The position numbers and the translations under genes are program-made. 64,000 nt of DNA from Allobosea vaviloviae (GTDB lineage: Bacteria; Pseudomonadota; Alphaproteobacteria; Rhizobiales; Beijerinckiaceae): positions 124,001-188,000 of the forward strand of contig NZ_LGSZ01000028.1 in NCBI RefSeq assembly GCF_001298265.1, in the 5' to 3' direction. The number at the start of each line of letters is the position of its first letter. Position 1 is the stretch's first letter. The notes beneath the pieces were generated by a model. That model was given only the letters and a program-made list of their open reading frames with translations, had not been told where the DNA came from and did not search any database. Below, piece after piece: positions 18,610 to 28,269 of the stretch.

Positions 18610-20319
18610 TTAGCGAGGCAGCTCGCCACGACGGGCGATGGCCTGCACTTCGGCCACGCGCTCTTTGGACAGCCCGTATTCTGAAGCCGCAATCTCGGCC
18701 GTGATGTAGCCCAGGGCAAGATCACGTTCGACGCTCTCCATGCGCCGCTCTCCCGGCGCGCCATAGCCTGCTCCGCCGGGGAAGGCCATGATCACCTTGC
18801 GGCCATGCGGCACGAACTGCTTGCCCTTGCCCTTCATCGCCGTGCCGTCGTCGAGCACGATCGTCGTCGGCGCGCCAGCGCCACCGCCACGCCGGCCGCG
18901 AGCCGGATGGTGCACGCGGTCGAACATCGCCTGCATGTCGAACTCGTAACCTTCCCAGGCGCCGACCTCCATGTGCTGGCCGAGGCCGCCGCGCTGCCGG
19001 CCATTGCCGCCGGAATCGGGCCGCAGCTCCTTGCGCCAGACGATGACGGGGCCGACCTGTTCGGTCGCCTCGACCGGCATCGTCATCACGCCGGAGGGGA
19101 AGGCGGTGGCATTCATGCCGTCGAGCGTGGGCCGGGCGCCTGAGCCTCCGGAATTGAAGGTCAGGACTTCGGCACGAACGGCATCGGCCGGCACGGCGGC
19201 ATCGTTGCGTGGCCGCAGCGAGACCTGGAAGTTGCAGAGGCTGCCTGCTCCTTCTGCCGGCGCGACGCCCGGCAGGATCTTGTCGAGCGCGTCGTAAATC
19301 GTGTCGGGCACCATGTGGCCGATGATGTGGCGCAGCGCGACCGGGGCCGGCCAGACCGCATTGACGATCGTATGCTCCGGCGCCGTGATCCGGAACGGCT
19401 CCAGCGAGGCCGCGTTGTTGGGAATCTCTGGCGCGATCGCGCATTTCAGCGCATAGCAGGTATAGGCCTTGGTGTAGACGAGCGGCACGTTGATGCCGTT
19501 CTTGTCGACCCCGGTGGTGCCGGCCCAGTCGCAGAGCACGCCGTCTTCTTCGATCGTGATCTTGACGCAGAGGTCGATCGGCCGGCTGTAGCCGTCGATC
19601 CGCATGTGACCCTCTGCCTGGGCACGCGGCAATGCTGCGATCTTGTCGAGAGTCGCCTGCCGGGAATTGGTCAGGATGAAGTCGGAAATGCCGGCAAGAT
19701 CGGCGAGCTTGAACTCGACCATCATGTCGATCAGGCGGCGATGGCCGATCTCGTTGCAGGTCGCCAGCGCGTAGATGTCGCCGACAAGCTGATCGGGCTC
19801 ACGGACATTGCCGCGAATGATCATTTCAAGCGTGTCGTTGACCGTGCCGCGATCGACGAACTTCATGATCGGGATATGCAGGCCTTCCTCGTAGACAGAG
19901 TTTGCATCCGCACCGAAGCCTCGCCCGCCGACATCGACGACATGGGCCGTGCAGGCGAAGAAGCCGACCAGCTTCTTTTGATGAAAGGACGGGCTGACGA
20001 TCGTGATATCGTGCAGATGGCCCGTGCCTTCCCAGGGATTATTGGTGATGTAGACGTCACCTTCGCAGATGTTGTCGCGCCCGATCCTGCGAATGAAATG
20101 CGCGACCGCGTCGGCCATGGCGTTGACATGGCCGGGGGTGCCCGTCACCGCCTGCGCCAGCATCAGGCCCTTCTCGTTGTAGACGCCGGCCGAGAGGTCG
20201 CCCGCCTCGCGCACCGAGGTCGAGAACGAGGTCCGGATCAGCGCCTGCGCCTGTTCCTCGACGACCGAGATCAGGCGGTTCCACATCACCTGGTAGGCGA
20301 CTTTCGAGATCTCAGACAT
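18610..20319 (-). CDS. hyuB: Hydantoinase B / 5-oxoprolinase-type subunit
   Basis: 569-residue HyuB subunit of the ATP-dependent N-methylhydantoinase/acetone carboxylase/5-oxoprolinase family, cytosolic. The N-terminus SKVAYQVMWNRLISVVEEQA and the segment FSTSVREAGDLSAGVYNEKG are typical, as are DVYITNNPWEGTGHLHD and the glycine-rich RPDSGGNGRQRGGLGQ. The start at 20319 has GGAGG upstream and lies eight bases inside hyuA, indicating translational coupling. The substrate (hydantoin, oxoproline or another cyclic amide) is unknown. Confidence 0.92.
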   Translation of the reverse strand: MSEISKVAYQVMWNRLISVVEEQAQALIRTSFSTSVREAGDLSAGVYNEKGLMLAQAVTGTPGHVNAMADAVAHFIRRIGRDNICEGDVYITNNPWEGTGHLHDITIVSPSFHQKKLVGFFACTAHVVDVGGRGFGADANSVYEEGLHIPIMKFVDRGTVNDTLEMIIRGNVREPDQLVGDIYALATCNEIGHRRLIDMMVEFKLADLAGISDFILTNSRQATLDKIAALPRAQAEGHMRIDGYSRPIDLCVKITIEEDGVLCDWAGTTGVDKNGINVPLVYTKAYTCYALKCAIAPEIPNNAASLEPFRITAPEHTIVNAVWPAPVALRHIIGHMVPDTIYDALDKILPGVAPAEGAGSLCNFQVSLRPRNDAAVPADAVRAEVLTFNSGGSGARPTLDGMNATAFPSGVMTMPVEATEQVGPVIVWRKELRPDSGGNGRQRGGLGQHMEVGAWEGYEFDMQAMFDRVHHPARGRRGGGAGAPTTIVLDDGTAMKGKGKQFVPHGRKVIMAFPGGAGYGAPGERRMESVERDLALGYITAEIAASEYGLSKERVAEVQAIARRGELPR

Positions 20320-22438
20320 GGGCGGCCTCCTTCGCGTTGGCCGCATGCGAGGCCTTCGGGGCTTGCTGCAGGCGGATGTCGATGCAGCCGTCGTTCAATG
20401 TGACGGCGAGGCGGCTCGACGGCAGGATGATGGTGGTTTCGTCTTCGGTGATGATGCTGGGGCCGGAGACTTCGCTTCCTGCCGGCAGAGCGTCGCGGTC
20501 ATGGGCGGATGCCTCGACCCGCTTGCCGAGCCCGGCATCGAAGAAGCTGCGTGCCGTCCGGGTGGCCACGGGCCGCGTCACGCTCAAGGCCTCGACAGGA
20601 GCGACCGACGTCGCGGGGGTTTGGGCATTGACCGACCATACCGTGATCTCCGCCTCGGGGCCGCGCACCGTGCGCCCGAACAGGTTGACGTATTCATGCT
20701 CGAAGCGCTGCAGGATGACGGAGGGATCTGCCGAGCGCGCCTCTTCCGAGGTCAGCATTACCGGGATTTCCCAACCCTGGCCGGCATAGCGCATATAGAC
20801 CTTGTAATCGGTCAGGATTTCGCCGCTCCAGCCGCAGGAGCGCACCGCCCGCGTCGCCTCCAGTTCCATCTCGTCGAAGAGCCTGGTCACGCGCTGCGTG
20901 TCGAAGCGCGACAGCCGCATGAACAACGTGCGATTGGCTTCGAAGCTGAACGGGGCCCGCAGGAAGCCGATCGCTGAGCCGACGCCGGCGCCGGGTGGCA
21001 CGAGGCAACGCTCGATGCCGAGCTTCTCGCAAAGCCTGCCGGCATGCAAAGGGGCCGCGCCGCCAAACGCGATCATGGTGTAACCTGAGAGGTCCTCGCC
21101 GTTCTCGACCGCATGGACGCGGGCCGCATTAGCCATGTTCTCGTCGACGACCTCAGCGACGCCCCAGGCGCTCTCTTCCGAGCCCATCCCGAGCTTGCCG
21201 CCGATCTCGGCTTTCAACGCGGCGGCCGATTCATCGGCGAAGAGCTTGATCGTCCCGGCCGCGAAGTTATCGGGGTCGATCTTGCCGAGGACGACGTCGG
21301 CATCCGTCACCGCCGGACGCTTGCCGCCACGGCCATAGCAGGCCGGGCCGGGCTCGGAACCGGCGCTCTCGGGGCCGACGCGGATCTGCTTCATCGAGTC
21401 GACATGGGCGAGGCTGCCGCCGCCGGCCCCGATCTCGACCATGTCGATCACCGGGATCGAGATCGGCATGCCCGAGCCCTTCTTGAAGCGATAGGTCCGG
21501 GCGACCTCGAAGACGCGCGCCGTCTTGGGCGTGTAGTTCTTGATCAGACAGATCTTTGCCGTCGTGCCTCCCATGTCGAAGGACAGGACCTTCGCCAGGC
21601 CGTGCTGGGCCGCGATATGGGCGGCGAAGACCGCGCCGCCGGCCGGACCGGATTCGACGAGGCGGACCGGGAACTCCGAGGCGCTCTCCAGCGAGATGAT
21701 GCCGCCGCCCGAATGCATCAGGAAGATCGGGCAGGACGCGCCTTCCGCCTCGAGCCGGCCCTTGAGGCGGACGAGATAGCTCTTCATCAGCGGTTTGATG
21801 TAGGAGTTGGCGATCGTCGTGTTGAAGCGCTCATATTCGCGCATCTGGGGCGAGACTTCCGACGACAGCGAGATCATGACGCCGGGCAGCCGCTCGGCCA
21901 GTACGTCATGGATCATGCGCTCATGCGCGTCGTTGACGTAGGAGTGCAGCAGCCCAATGGCGACGCTCTCATAGCCGGCCTCGCGCAGTTCGTCTGCCAG
22001 TGTCTCGACCTCGGTGCGGTCGAGCGGGATCAACACCTGTCCGCGCGCATCCATGCGTTCCCTGACGGTGTAGCGCCGGTTGCGCGGCAGCAGGGGCTGC
22101 GGCAGCGTCATGTTGAGATCGTATTGCTCGAAGCGGCTCTCGGTCCGCATCTCGATCACGTCGCGGAAGCCTTCGGTGGTGATCAGCGCGGTCTTGGCGC
22201 CACGGCGCTCGATCAGCGCATTCGTCGCCAGCGTCGTGCCGTGGATGATCTGCGCGATCGAGGAGACCTGCACGCCGGCCTTGGAACAGACCCGGTGCAT
22301 GCCCTCGATGATCGCGTCTTCCGGCGCGGCGTAGGTTGTCAGGACTTTCGTCGAGAACCTCTTGCCGTCCCGTTGGAGGACGACGTCCGTGAAGGTTCCG
22401 CCGATGTCGACACCCAAGCGGGCCCCGAGAATGGACAT
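20312..22438 (-). CDS. hyuA: Hydantoinase A / 5-oxoprolinase-type subunit
   Basis: 708-residue HyuA subunit carrying the ATP-binding ASKHA fold. The phosphate-binding start LGVDIGGTFTDVVLQ is intact, followed by HGTTLATNALIERRGAKTAL, a second phosphate loop around LSFDMGGTTAKICLI, and AFGGAAPLHA. It forms the enzyme with HyuB immediately downstream. The ATG at 22438 was chosen because it directly precedes the conserved strand. The divergent side holds a decayed LysR-type gene that probably once regulated this pair. Confidence 0.93.
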   Translation of the reverse strand: MSILGARLGVDIGGTFTDVVLQRDGKRFSTKVLTTYAAPEDAIIEGMHRVCSKAGVQVSSIAQIIHGTTLATNALIERRGAKTALITTEGFRDVIEMRTESRFEQYDLNMTLPQPLLPRNRRYTVRERMDARGQVLIPLDRTEVETLADELREAGYESVAIGLLHSYVNDAHERMIHDVLAERLPGVMISLSSEVSPQMREYERFNTTIANSYIKPLMKSYLVRLKGRLEAEGASCPIFLMHSGGGIISLESASEFPVRLVESGPAGGAVFAAHIAAQHGLAKVLSFDMGGTTAKICLIKNYTPKTARVFEVARTYRFKKGSGMPISIPVIDMVEIGAGGGSLAHVDSMKQIRVGPESAGSEPGPACYGRGGKRPAVTDADVVLGKIDPDNFAAGTIKLFADESAAALKAEIGGKLGMGSEESAWGVAEVVDENMANAARVHAVENGEDLSGYTMIAFGGAAPLHAGRLCEKLGIERCLVPPGAGVGSAIGFLRAPFSFEANRTLFMRLSRFDTQRVTRLFDEMELEATRAVRSCGWSGEILTDYKVYMRYAGQGWEIPVMLTSEEARSADPSVILQRFEHEYVNLFGRTVRGPEAEITVWSVNAQTPATSVAPVEALSVTRPVATRTARSFFDAGLGKRVEASAHDRDALPAGSEVSGPSIITEDETTIILPSSRLAVTLNDGCIDIRLQQAPKASHAANAKEAAHV

Positions 22439-22619
22439 GGTTGCATCGTCTCCGTTGCCTGATCCCAAAAAGGATAGGAATGCTCACCGATGCCGTCGAA
22501 TGATTATTATCTATGTTATTTGATAGAGAACGCTTATCGGTGCGCGCCGTTGAGCCTTCTATCGGCCCAACTGCCCGATGCTGTTGCCATGATGCTGATG
22601 CGCTGCCTGTTCTCCCGCC

Positions 22620-23112
22620 CGCCCGCTCCGCTGCTCGCTTGAGCCGAAAACTGGCAGGCGTGTGGGCGTATGATGCTGTGAAAATCAGCGCGGTTGGCTT
22701 CCCCTCATAAGGGAATTCGACCAGCTCTCCACTGTCCAGCCACGGGTTCACCAATGTCCGCGACATCGGCGCGATGCCCAGGCCATCGAGGGGCATCTGC
22801 AGGCTGGCAGCGAGGTTGCTCGACGGCACGATCCGGACCGGTCGTTCGAAGCTGTCGCGGAAATGCGCGGAGAGTTCGACGAAATGCCGCGTATTGCGCG
22901 CATGGGTAAGGATCGTATGTGATGCGAAGGTCGCGATATCGGAGCCCGAGACGCGGCGAGCCCACCCAGAGATAGGGCAGGGAGCCGAGCTCGACATTGG
23001 TGATGTTGAAGTTCGAGATCGGGCCATTCAACAAGCAAATATCCAACGCCCGCGACACCAGTTCCTCGCGCGGCTGACCGTCAGGTCGACCTTCAGCTCG
23101 ACATCGCGTGAA
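22620..23112 (-). pseudogene. LysR-type regulator remnant beside hyuA
   Basis: Pieces of a LysR effector-binding domain can be read on the minus strand in at least three frames. These are DVELKVDLTVS near 23105, then RALDICLLNGPISNFNI and ELGSLPYLWVGSPRLGL, and then ASHTILTHARNTRHFVELSA through RIVPSSNLAASLQMPLDGLG and ASFRLKRAAE near 22640. The HTH domain is not recognisable. Several frameshifts mean it cannot make a functional protein. Confidence 0.7.
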
Positions 23113-23447
23113 CCCCATCACGGTTCACAGCAGCGGGCAATTCACCGGCGAGATCAGCCAGCTTGCAGGCCGTGGCTCGCTCGCCGCCGGCAAGGCGGGA
23201 GCGGAAGGTTGTCTGGCGATTCCCTTGGAATGCCGCACATTTGCCGGCGCTGATCATCGGCTCGGCCAATCTTGGCGAAATCGTCATGCGCGCGCTGATC
23301 TTGCGCCGCGTGGTGGCGATGGCGCAGCGGTCGTTGCGCAGGTTCACGGCGAGCTGGCCGACGACGCCCGGCCGCACAAGAACGGGCGCCATCGCTTTGC
23401 AGGATCCGACAGCCCTGGGACTCTCGAACTCCCGGTGCCCAAGACAC
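23113..23447. other. Gene-poor stretch, probably degenerate
   Basis: About 335 bases between the LysR remnant and the MFS gene. Frames are partly open on both strands, but none shows a recognisable motif, start context or family. It may hold the eroded N-terminal half of the LysR gene. Confidence 0.4.
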
Positions 23448-24620
23448 CTATGGATTGATGCCCGGGCACAGCCGGGCGCGATCAGGCCTCGTGCTGAACC
23501 AGACCGCCACGAGGCCGATCGCCGAGGTCGCAGCTCCCGCCAGCGCCACCATCGGATATCCCCAACCGGCGGCGATGACACCGCCGCCGAGCGCGGCGCC
23601 AAAGGCGTTGCCGAGATTGAACGCGCCGATGTTGACGGCAGAGGCCAGGTTGGGTGCCTCCGAAGCCGCCGACATCACCCGCACCTGCAGCGGCGGGACC
23701 AGCGCGAAGCTCGCAATACCCCAGAGGAAGATCAGCACGGCGCTCGCGGCCGCGTGGCCCATCAGCATCGCGAAGGCGACGAGAACAGCCGTGAGCGACG
23801 CGAGCGTCACGATCAGCGTCCGGTCGACCGAGCGGTCGGCGAAGCGGCCGCCCAGCCAGTTGCCGACGGTCAGGCCGACCCCATAGGTGAACAGCATCGC
23901 CGTGATGAAGGCGGACGAGGCCTGCGTCTCATCCCGCAGGATCGGCGCGATATAGGTGAAGACGGTGAACATCGCGCTCGAGCCGACGACTGTGAGCGCG
24001 AGCGCACCGAGCACGTCGCCCCGCGTCAGCGCGCGCAATTCCGCCATCACCTTGGCGCCCTTCGGCGCAGGCAGCGGCGGCAGGGTCAGCCGCAGGGCCG
24101 CCATGGTCACCAGGCCCAGCGCCGCGATGCCCCAGAAGGCGGCGCGCCAGCCGAGATGCTCGCCCGCCCAGGCGGCCAGGGGCACCCCCACGACATTGGC
24201 GATGGTCAGGCCCATGAACATGGCCGCGACCGCGCCCGCTTGCCGCTGTGGCGGGACGAGGCTTGCCGCGACGATGGAGCCGACGCCGAAGAAGGCACCG
24301 TGATTGAGGGAGGTGAGCAGACGCGCCGCCAACAGCATGCCGTAGCTGTCCGACACAGCCGCGAGCAGGTTGCCGGCGGTGAAGATGCCGGCGAGCGCGA
24401 TCAAGAGCTTTCGTCGCGGCACGCGCCCCGTCGTCAGGGTCATCAGCGGGGCGCCGAGCATCACGCCGATTGCATAGGCGCTGATCAGCAGCCCCGCGCT
24501 GGGAATCGAGACGCCGAGATCCGCTGCGATGATGGGCAGCAGGCCCATCGGGGCGAACTCGGTGACGCCGATACCGAAGGCGCCGATCGAGAGCGCGATC
24601 AATCCAGGATTGAGTTTCAT
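23448..24620 (-). CDS. MFS transporter (AraJ/DHA1-like)
   Basis: Twelve-helix major facilitator of 390 residues, drug:proton antiporter-1 type. The N-terminus MKLNPGLIALSIGAFGIGVT and TEFAPMGLLPIIAADLGVS match the AraJ/sugar-efflux-like branch. The loop 2-3 motif appears as LTTGRVPRRKLLIAL. It lies nine bases after the aldo/keto reductase stop in the same orientation, so the two are probably co-transcribed. The substrate is not predictable. Confidence 0.9.
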   Translation of the reverse strand: MKLNPGLIALSIGAFGIGVTEFAPMGLLPIIAADLGVSIPSAGLLISAYAIGVMLGAPLMTLTTGRVPRRKLLIALAGIFTAGNLLAAVSDSYGMLLAARLLTSLNHGAFFGVGSIVAASLVPPQRQAGAVAAMFMGLTIANVVGVPLAAWAGEHLGWRAAFWGIAALGLVTMAALRLTLPPLPAPKGAKVMAELRALTRGDVLGALALTVVGSSAMFTVFTYIAPILRDETQASSAFITAMLFTYGVGLTVGNWLGGRFADRSVDRTLIVTLASLTAVLVAFAMLMGHAAASAVLIFLWGIASFALVPPLQVRVMSAASEAPNLASAVNIGAFNLGNAFGAALGGGVIAAGWGYPMVALAGAATSAIGLVAVWFSTRPDRARLCPGINP

Positions 24621-24629
24621 GGCGAGACC

Positions 24630-25664
24630 TCAGATGACGCGCGGAGCGAGGCGGGCGAAGCCCTCCTGCTGCCGGTAGGGCGTGTGGGGATAGGGCGGCA
24701 GCACCTCGCTCGCCGCATCCAGCGCGGCGATCTGCTCGGCGGTCAGCGACCAGCCGACGGCGCCGAGATTCTGGCGCAGCTGCTCCTCGTTGCGGGCGCC
24801 GATGATCACCGAAGAGACCGTCGGGCGCCGAAGCAGCCAGTTGAGCGCGATCTGCGGCACGGTGCGGTCGGTCTCGGCGGCGACGGCCTCGATGGCGTCG
24901 ATGACGCGGTAGAGATGCTCGCTCTCGACTGGCGGCGCGAACTGCTCGGTCTCGTGCAGGCGGCTGCCGTCCGGCACGGGCCTGTCGCGGCCGATCCTGC
25001 CGGTCAGGCGTCCCCAGCCGAGCGGGCTCCAGACCAGCGCGCCGATGCCCTGGTCGAGGCCGAGCGGCATCAGCTCCGTTTCATAAGCGCGTCCGATCAG
25101 CGAGTAGTAGACCTGATGCGCGACAAACCGCGCCCAGCCATGGCGATCGGCCACCGCCTGCGCCTTCATCAGCTGCCAGCCGGGATAATTGGAGACACCG
25201 GCATAGCGCAGCTTGCCCTGCGCGATCAGCTGGTCGAGCGTCCCCATCAGCTCCTCGACCGGGGTCGACGCGTCGTAGGCGTGGAGCTGGAGCAGATCGA
25301 TATGGTCGGCGCCGAGGCGCTTCAGTGCGGCATCGACCGCGCGGATGAGCCGCGAACGCGACACGCCCCAATCCTGCGGACCATCGCCCAGGGGCAGGCC
25401 GGTCTTGGTCGAGATCAGGACGTCGCCGCGACGTCCGCGCAAGGCCTCGCCGAGGATTTCCTCCGAGGCGCCATTCGAGTAGACGTCCGCCGTATCAAAC
25501 AGCGTCACGCCGGCTTCCAGACAGATGTCGATCATGCGCCGCGCCTCGCGCGCATCGCTTTGTCCCCAGGCGCTGAACAGCGGCCCCTGGCCGCCGAACG
25601 TGCCGGTGCCGAAGCTCAGGGCCGGAACGCGCAGGCCCGACGATCCCAGTTGACGATATTCCAT
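24630..25664 (-). CDS. Aldo/keto reductase
   Basis: 344-residue NADPH-dependent oxidoreductase with the AKR barrel. The protein starts MEYRQLGSSGLRVPALSFGT. The catalytic Asp-Tyr-Lys-His tetrad can be traced in FDTADVYSNG (Asp, Tyr), VLISTKTGLPLG (Lys) and DLLQLHAYD (His). The C-terminal cofactor loop is SVIIGARNEEQL. It is divergent from a LysR gene, with 87 bases between starts, the classical layout for LysR control, and precedes the MFS gene. The substrate is unknown. Confidence 0.92.
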   Translation of the reverse strand: MEYRQLGSSGLRVPALSFGTGTFGGQGPLFSAWGQSDAREARRMIDICLEAGVTLFDTADVYSNGASEEILGEALRGRRGDVLISTKTGLPLGDGPQDWGVSRSRLIRAVDAALKRLGADHIDLLQLHAYDASTPVEELMGTLDQLIAQGKLRYAGVSNYPGWQLMKAQAVADRHGWARFVAHQVYYSLIGRAYETELMPLGLDQGIGALVWSPLGWGRLTGRIGRDRPVPDGSRLHETEQFAPPVESEHLYRVIDAIEAVAAETDRTVPQIALNWLLRRPTVSSVIIGARNEEQLRQNLGAVGWSLTAEQIAALDAASEVLPPYPHTPYRQQEGFARLAPRVI

Positions 25665-25751
25665 GGCTTGCTCTTCCGTTGATAGGCTGCTGCATAAATA
25701 GCGGCGGCCTCTTCCCCAGATTATCCGGCCCGTCCGGCGAGGATATGTGCG

Positions 25752-26681
25752 ATGGACGCAAAGATGCTGTTGGGGGCCGACAGGGCCCATTCGCTGGCGA
25801 TGTTTGCCGCCGTCGTCGAACAGGGCAGCTTTTCGGCGGCGGGACGCCTGCTGGGCCTGAGCCCGTCCGCGGTGAGCCGCACGATCGACCGCATCGAGGC
25901 CAGGCTGGGCGTGCGGCTCCTGCTGCGCTCGACGCGGGCGCTCTCGATCACCGCGGAGGGGCAGGCCTATCTGCAGGCGGCGCGGCGCATCCTCGCCGAT
26001 CTCGACGATGCCGAGCAGCAGATCGCCGATCAGGGCGCGCCGCGCGGGCGCCTTCGGGTCAGTGCGGCGCTGTCGCATGGGCGGCTCTGCATCGTGCCGC
26101 TGCTAGGGGAGTTCGCGGCGCTCTATCCGCATATTCTCGTCGACATCGCGCTCACCGACACGGTGATCGACGTCGCCGCCGGGCAGGCCGATGTCGCGGT
26201 GCGTTTCGGCCTCCTCGCCGACAGCACTCTGACCGCTCGCAGGCTCGGCGAGACGCGGCGCCTGATCGTTGCCTCGCCCGATTATCTCGCCCGCTTCGGT
26301 GAGCCGCAGGTGCCCGAGGACCTGCACCGGCACAACTGCCTCAACTTCAACTTTCGCCGCGCCGAGCCAGTCTGGCCCTTCCTGCGCGATGGTCGCGAAT
26401 TCGCCCTGACCGTGAAGGGCAACATCGAAGCAAACAATGGCGAGACGCTCGGCCAGCTTGCGGCGATCGGCGTCGGCATCGCCCGCGTCGGCGCCTTCAG
26501 CGTCGCGCAGGAGATCGCCGAAGGAAGGCTCATGCCCATCCTGGAAGCGTTCAATCCCGGCGATGTCGAGATCATCCACGCCGTCTTCGTTGGCGGCGCC
26601 ACGACGCCCGCGCGCATCCGTGCCTTTGTCGATTTCCTTGCGGCCCGACTGTCGCGATCCATCGCTGGGCCGGCGACATAG
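25752..26681 (+). CDS. LysR-family transcriptional regulator
   Basis: 309-residue LysR protein. The N-terminal HTH reads FAAVVEQGSFSAAGRLLGLS and PSAVSRTIDRIEARLGVRLL. A linker helix and a periplasmic-binding-protein-like effector domain follow, with RLRVSAALSHGRLCIVPLL at about residue 97. It is divergent from the aldo/keto reductase-MFS pair, its likely target. Full length and intact, unlike the LysR remnant at 22620-23112. Confidence 0.92.
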   Translation: MDAKMLLGADRAHSLAMFAAVVEQGSFSAAGRLLGLSPSAVSRTIDRIEARLGVRLLLRSTRALSITAEGQAYLQAARRILADLDDAEQQIADQGAPRGRLRVSAALSHGRLCIVPLLGEFAALYPHILVDIALTDTVIDVAAGQADVAVRFGLLADSTLTARRLGETRRLIVASPDYLARFGEPQVPEDLHRHNCLNFNFRRAEPVWPFLRDGREFALTVKGNIEANNGETLGQLAAIGVGIARVGAFSVAQEIAEGRLMPILEAFNPGDVEIIHAVFVGGATTPARIRAFVDFLAARLSRSIAGPAT

Positions 26682-27645
26682 CTCAACGCGCATTCAACCG
26701 GCCCGCCCCCCCTTCGAGGTGCTGCGTGAACACGTGCCTGGCGATGGACTGGATCTGGCGGGTCGACAGCTTGAGGGTCATGACCGCTGGGAAGACATGA
26801 AGGTCTGAGTGCGCGGTGATCTGATGCGAGAGAAACCGAGCCCGGACGGAGCACGTGAGGAATGGCTGGCACGACATCGTCCTGTTTCACAGCCATGTGA
26901 AGCAACGATGTGGAAAACGCTACCGTTTGGCGCGTTTTCTCAAAGATTGCAGGCGCTTGGGAGAAGCTGGCTGGGGCGGGAGGATACTCAGCCCCAGCGC
27001 CAAGCCGTCGAAATCGACTGAAATGACGACCGAAATCAGTTATTTGATGCATAGCCGTGCCCCAGCCGGCAAGCGCCGGACGGGTCTTGAACAGGGCTAT
27101 CGCATGTGATCGGTGGCGGATCTTGCGAAGTTGTTTGAGGTAGCGCCGCTGACGTTGCCCTTAGCTTTTATGCAGCGCTGAGTTCGTTTCCGGCGGTCGA
27201 GCCCGCGTTGGCTCAGGATATCGCGGCCGAGAATGCCTGTTACCGGCTGGCGCGCGAGTACAACCTCGAAATTGATCACCACTCGCTCTCGGCGGCGATC
27301 TTGGCGCATTCGCCCGGGCGCGGGGGCGGCGGTTCTGGCCCCTAGCCGACGTTCGGAACGTCAGCTTCAGGGTGCCCTGCTGAAGATTGCAGCCCAGCAG
27401 CTTAGGATGTTGGTCAGCGTGACCGGCAGACGTCCGAGCACGTGCCCGAGCCCTCGGTGATGCCGCTGTTCGCGCCGTCAGGGTCGATGCTTCGTGGTTG
27501 CCGTCGCCTAGCTTCCCGCCGCACTGCGGAATCTGCTGAGGCGGCATGCCCGCCTCAACCGTTTGGATGCCGAGGCCAATACCAAAATCGATTGAGACGA
27601 TGTCCGCGCTATGGCGACGGAAGGTAGATCACGGTCGAAGAAGCG
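26682..27645. other. 964-base gene-poor scar region
   Basis: No intact gene is recognised. Short frames on both strands lack family motifs; one plus-strand piece near 27357-27430 reads ALLKIAAQQLRMLVSV, of unknown origin. The stretch contains the second 50-bp degenerate repeat and ends at the decayed ClC gene. Its composition and broken frames suggest old insertions and deletions. Confidence 0.5.
27149..27197 (+). repeat. 50-bp degenerate repeat, copy 2
   Basis: CTGACGTTGCCC to GTTCGTTTCCGGCGGT, matching 18238-18287 in the same orientation at about 80 percent by eye. Possibly an insertion-sequence end. Confidence 0.55.
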
Positions 27646-28141
27646 ATGACTGACCCGTCCGAAAGCCCGAACCAGCCGATTGCGCGCGGAAGCTTCGAAC
27701 GGCTGCTCCGGCATGGCCGCGCCCGGTATCTTCGCTTCAGGCGCAGTTTCCCAAGGCTGATCCGCACGGACGAGGTCTGGCTGGTCCTGCTCGCCGGCGT
27801 GGTTGGGCTGGGTGCTGGTCTGATCGTAGCCACTATGATCGCGATGCTCGTCGACGAGATAGGCCGTTATGCCGGCATCGTCCTAGCGGCTCACGCACAC
27901 GGGCCAGAGGTCGATGTCGAGACCGTTGCAGAGCTGGCGTTGAATCCCAAGGATGTGCTGCTGCCCCAGATGAACGTCCGCGAGGCGGCGAGCCTGTTTG
28001 AATCGTCCAAGAGCGAGGAGCTCACCGTCGTCGACGATCGGGCGACGTTAAAGGGTCGTCGGCCTTCTGACCGAACAGTATGCACTGCGCCGGTACAACG
28101 CGGAGCTGGACAGCCGCAGTCGCGATACGGCGACCGTCTGA
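27646..28141 (+). pseudogene. ClC-type chloride channel remnant with internal deletion
   Basis: The first about 75 residues match a ClC channel N-terminus (FRRSFPRLIRTDEVWLVLL and GVVGLGAGLIVATMIAMLVD). The sequence then jumps straight to a C-terminal CBS-domain region (NPKDVLLPQMNVREAASLF and SEELTVVDD). A frameshift near 28050 is followed, in another frame, by VVGLLTEQYALRRYNAELDS and a stop at 28141. Roughly 400 central residues, including the whole pore, are absent. It cannot be functional. Confidence 0.8.
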
Positions 28142-28232
28142 CCCTCCGCCGGGCGCCGTGCCCCGCCGAAGGCTGCGAGCCATGCCGGCGGCCGACGCAA
28201 CAGGCTGCCTTGCACACGCGATAGAATTCGAT

Positions 28233-28252
28233 ACATTCCGATTTAACGATAT
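28233..28252 (+). promoter_or_regulatory. Candidate SoxR-type operator, site A
   Basis: ACAT-N12-ATAT, 20 bases, beginning ACATTCCGATTT, 17 bases before the start of the MBL-fold gene. It resembles three further sites at 36679, 38858 and 51113. Confidence 0.45.
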
Positions 28253-28269
28253 AAAATCTGGAGGGTTCG

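Noticed and set aside
23163..25682. Long open frame (839 codons) on the plus strand
   Set aside because: It lies antisense to the MFS and aldo/keto reductase genes. Its translation is rich in Arg, Asp, His and Gln without any domain, a typical high-GC shadow.
27097..27645. Possible transposase in the scar region
   Set aside because: Short frames on both strands carry no DDE, tyrosine or serine recombinase motif; only the 50-bp repeat hints at an old element.
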